Both the position numbers and the translations under genes were made by a program. DNA of 32,261 nt from Nocardia vermiculata NBRC 100427. GTDB taxonomy: Bacteria; Actinomycetota; Actinomycetes; Mycobacteriales; Mycobacteriaceae. The DNA lies in contig NZ_BDCA01000049.1 of the NCBI RefSeq assembly GCF_001613265.1, positions 1 through 32,261 on the forward strand, given 5' to 3'. The notes beneath the pieces are model-generated. The model was not told the DNA's origin, searched no databases, and saw only the letters and a list, made by a program, of their open reading frames with translations. Shown here one piece after another: positions 30,349-32,261 of the stretch (position 1 is its first letter; every line of letters begins with the position of its first letter).

Positions 30349-32261
30349 CTACAGCGCCTCGAGCACAAGGGGTTTCGGTGGTTCGGCCGAGGGTGGGATC
30401 CGGTCGCGCTGCAGTGCCCAGGACGCGATGTTGTGGAACAGCGGCGCGGCCGACATTCCGCCGCTGCCGTCGGAGCTGCGCTCCGGGGCGTCGAGCATGA
30501 TGCCGATGACATAGCGCGGGTCGTCGGCCGGGGCGATTCCGGCGAAGGTGATCCAGTAGCGGCTGTTGGAGTAGCACTGACAATTCTCGTCGATCTGCTG
30601 CGCGGTACCGGTCTTCCCGGCGATGCGGTATCCCTCGACCGCCGCCGGCACGCCGGTGCCCTGCTGATTCCCGGTCGGGTCGGCCTGTACGACCGCCTGG
30701 AACATTCGGCGCAGGGTTTTCGCGGTGTCCGCACTCACCACCCGCACCCCGTCCGGCTGTGGTTCGGACTCCCGATTGCCGTCGGGGCCGACCACATCCT
30801 TGACGATCCGGGGCGGGATCCGCACACCGTCGTTCGCGATGGCCTGGTACATTCCGGTCATCTGCAGCAGGGTCATCGAAAGCCCCTGGCCGATAGGGAG
30901 ATTGGCGAAGGTGGAGCCGGACCACTGATCGCGCGGGGGCACGATTCCGCCGCTTTCGCCGGGCAGCCCCACGTCGGTGCGCTTGCCCAGGCCGAACCGC
31001 TGCACCGCATCCCAGAAGCGATCCTTGCCGACCTTCTGGGCCAGCAGCAGGGTCCCCACATTGGAGGATTTCCCGAAGATTCCGGTGGTGGTGAACGGCG
31101 CGACCCCGTGCGACCAGGCATCGTGCACGGTCACACCGCCCATCTCGATATCACCGGGCACCTGATGCACTTCCTCCGGCGTGGTGACACCCGATTCGAT
31201 GGCGGCCGCCGCAGTGATGATCTTGTTCACCGAGCCCGGCTCGAAGGCATCGGTCACCGCCGGGTTGCCGATATTGGCAGCATCCCAGTACTTCGGGTCT
31301 CGGGACGGATCGAAGGTGTTGTTGTTGGCCATGGCCAGCACCTGCCCGGTGTGCGCATCCAGCACCACCGCGGAGGCCGATTTCGCCTTCGACTTGTCCT
31401 TGGCCTCCTGCACCTGCTGCTGCACGTAGTACTGCAGATCGGAGTCGATGGTCAGCTCGACGTCGGAGCCGTTGACCGCCGGCACCTTGTCCCGCTCGCT
31501 GCCGGGAATGACCGCGCCGTCGGAGCCGCGGTCGTAGCTGTGTGAACCGTCGGTACCGGCCAGCACCGAATCCATCGAGGCCTCGAGCCCCACCTGACCG
31601 TGGCCGTCCCAGCCGGTGGCGCCGACGATATTGGCCGCCAGCGAGCCGCCGGGGTAAACCGGCGTGTCCTGACGTTCGGTCCCGACCTCGGGGAAGCGCT
31701 CGGTGATCTCACCGGCGATCCGGGAATCGACGTTGTAGGCCAGATACACGAACTTGTCGTCGCTGCGCAGCTTCGCCAGCAGATCGGCCTCTGCCGGGGC
31801 ACCTTCGCCGAGCTTCTCGTGGAGCATCTTCGCGATGGCCTCCAGCCGCTTGTCGACCTCGGGCGCCTCGTTGCTCTTACTGCGGGCCTCGGCCAGTTCC
31901 TTCCGCACCGCGACCGGCCGGAAACTCAGCTTCTTGGTCGCCATCGTGAACGCCAGAGCCCGGCCGTCGCGGTCGCGAATGGAGCCGCGCAACGCCCAAT
32001 CCGTCTCGTGCACCGTGCGTTGACTGGCCGCCTCGGCGGACAGGTTCGGCGCGGAAAATGTTTGCAGCCACAGCAATTGCATCGCCACCACCAGCAGCGC
32101 CGCCAACATCACGATGCGACCCACCCCGAACCGCAGGCGGGTGAACGCATCCGCGGGCGAGGGGCCGCGCCGCCGCGGCGCGCTACGTGGGCGGGGAGCC
32201 GCCGAACGAGTGCCCGCCCGGCCGCGCCGAGGGGCACCCCGACCGGCGCCACCCCCACGGC
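30349..32261 (-). CDS. ftsI: Septal transpeptidase FtsI (PBP3/PbpB), 5' end outside the window
   Basis: Class B penicillin-binding protein that cross-links septal peptidoglycan with FtsW as partner. The frame is open to the right edge, so the true start is not visible. The visible part begins with a Gly/Arg/Pro-rich cytoplasmic tail, then one membrane helix (RIVMLAALLVVAMQLLWL), the dimerisation domain with RGSIRDRDGRALA, and the transpeptidase domain. The catalytic motif is SVNK (codons 31222-31233, within EPGSVNKI), followed by SSN (codon 31068 onward, KSSNVGTLLLA) and KTGT (codons from 30615, GKTGTAQ). SVNK in place of the common STFK is usual in mycobacterial PbpB. Two Cys in ENCQCYSN could form a disulfide. 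The gene lies 80 bases before murE. Confidence 0.97.
   Translation of the reverse strand, partial: RGGGAGRGAPRRGRAGTRSAAPRPRSAPRRRGPSPADAFTRLRFGVGRIVMLAALLVVAMQLLWLQTFSAPNLSAEAASQRTVHETDWALRGSIRDRDGRALAFTMATKKLSFRPVAVRKELAEARSKSNEAPEVDKRLEAIAKMLHEKLGEGAPAEADLLAKLRSDDKFVYLAYNVDSRIAGEITERFPEVGTERQDTPVYPGGSLAANIVGATGWDGHGQVGLEASMDSVLAGTDGSHSYDRGSDGAVIPGSERDKVPAVNGSDVELTIDSDLQYYVQQQVQEAKDKSKAKSASAVVLDAHTGQVLAMANNNTFDPSRDPKYWDAANIGNPAVTDAFEPGSVNKIITAAAAIESGVTTPEEVHQVPGDIEMGGVTVHDAWSHGVAPFTTTGIFGKSSNVGTLLLAQKVGKDRFWDAVQRFGLGKRTDVGLPGESGGIVPPRDQWSGSTFANLPIGQGLSMTLLQMTGMYQAIANDGVRIPPRIVKDVVGPDGNRESEPQPDGVRVVSADTAKTLRRMFQAVVQADPTGNQQGTGVPAAVEGYRIAGKTGTAQQIDENCQCYSNSRYWITFAGIAPADDPRYVIGIMLDAPERSSDGSGGMSAAPLFHNIASWALQRDRIPPSAEPPKPLVLEAL

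Noticed and set aside
32122..32124. GTG at 32124 as the ftsI start
   Set aside because: It lies at the edge of the membrane helix; the frame stays open upstream with a basic tail typical of actinobacterial FtsI.
1..32261. tRNA or rRNA genes, CRISPR arrays, transposases, integrases, prophage genes
   Set aside because: None were recognised on either strand; the gene content is housekeeping and envelope-related throughout.

Overview
The window is GC-rich, mycolata-type actinobacterial DNA, most likely from Nocardia or a close relative (Nocardiaceae). This rests on the gene content: an Emb-type arabinosyltransferase, a Wag31 almost identical to the mycobacterial protein at its N-terminus, several secreted lipoproteins of mycobacterial style, a eukaryote-like IleRS behind an actinobacterial T-box leader, and the actinobacterial order of the division and cell wall (dcw) cluster. 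Genus assignment is inference; no search was run.

Layout. Positions 1-2060 hold the 5' end of a minus-strand gene that runs off the left edge, then two overlapping plus-strand exported or lipoprotein genes. A long inverted repeat separates them from the convergent arabinosyltransferase gene (about 2068-5367, minus). Next come an Mtb12-like lipoprotein and dinB (DNA polymerase IV), both minus, the divergent galU-like gene (plus), and a secreted NlpC/P60 hydrolase (minus) with an unusually long upstream region carrying a perfect GCTGTGAC-N18-GTCACAGC inverted repeat. ileS (9864-13094, minus) has a strong terminator behind it and a T-box riboswitch in front of it. From 13409 to the right edge everything is on the minus strand: a small membrane protein, wag31, yggT, sepF, yggS, pgeF, ftsZ, ftsQ, murC, murG, ftsW, murD, mraY, murF, murE and ftsI (cut by the window end).

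How the genes work together. In transcription order ftsI-murE-murF-mraY-murD-ftsW-murG-murC-ftsQ make lipid II and polymerise and cross-link septal peptidoglycan. Most junctions are 4-bp ATGA or GTGA overlaps, which points to translational coupling. FtsZ, SepF, YggT and Wag31 build the division ring and the polar growth machinery. A perfect hairpin after ftsZ and a leaderless-type promoter before pgeF split the cluster into at least two transcription units. The Emb protein (arabinan), the GalU-like enzyme (UDP-sugar supply) and the NlpC/P60 hydrolase (peptidoglycan cutting) fit the same cell envelope theme.

The region is largely conserved core genome and I see no mobile element, CRISPR array, tRNA or rRNA. 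The items most worth a second look are non-coding or small: the ileS T-box, a 27-codon leader ORF coupled to sepF, the inverted repeats upstream of nlpC, ftsZ and wag31, and an apparently inserted Ser/Ala/Gly stretch inside IleRS.
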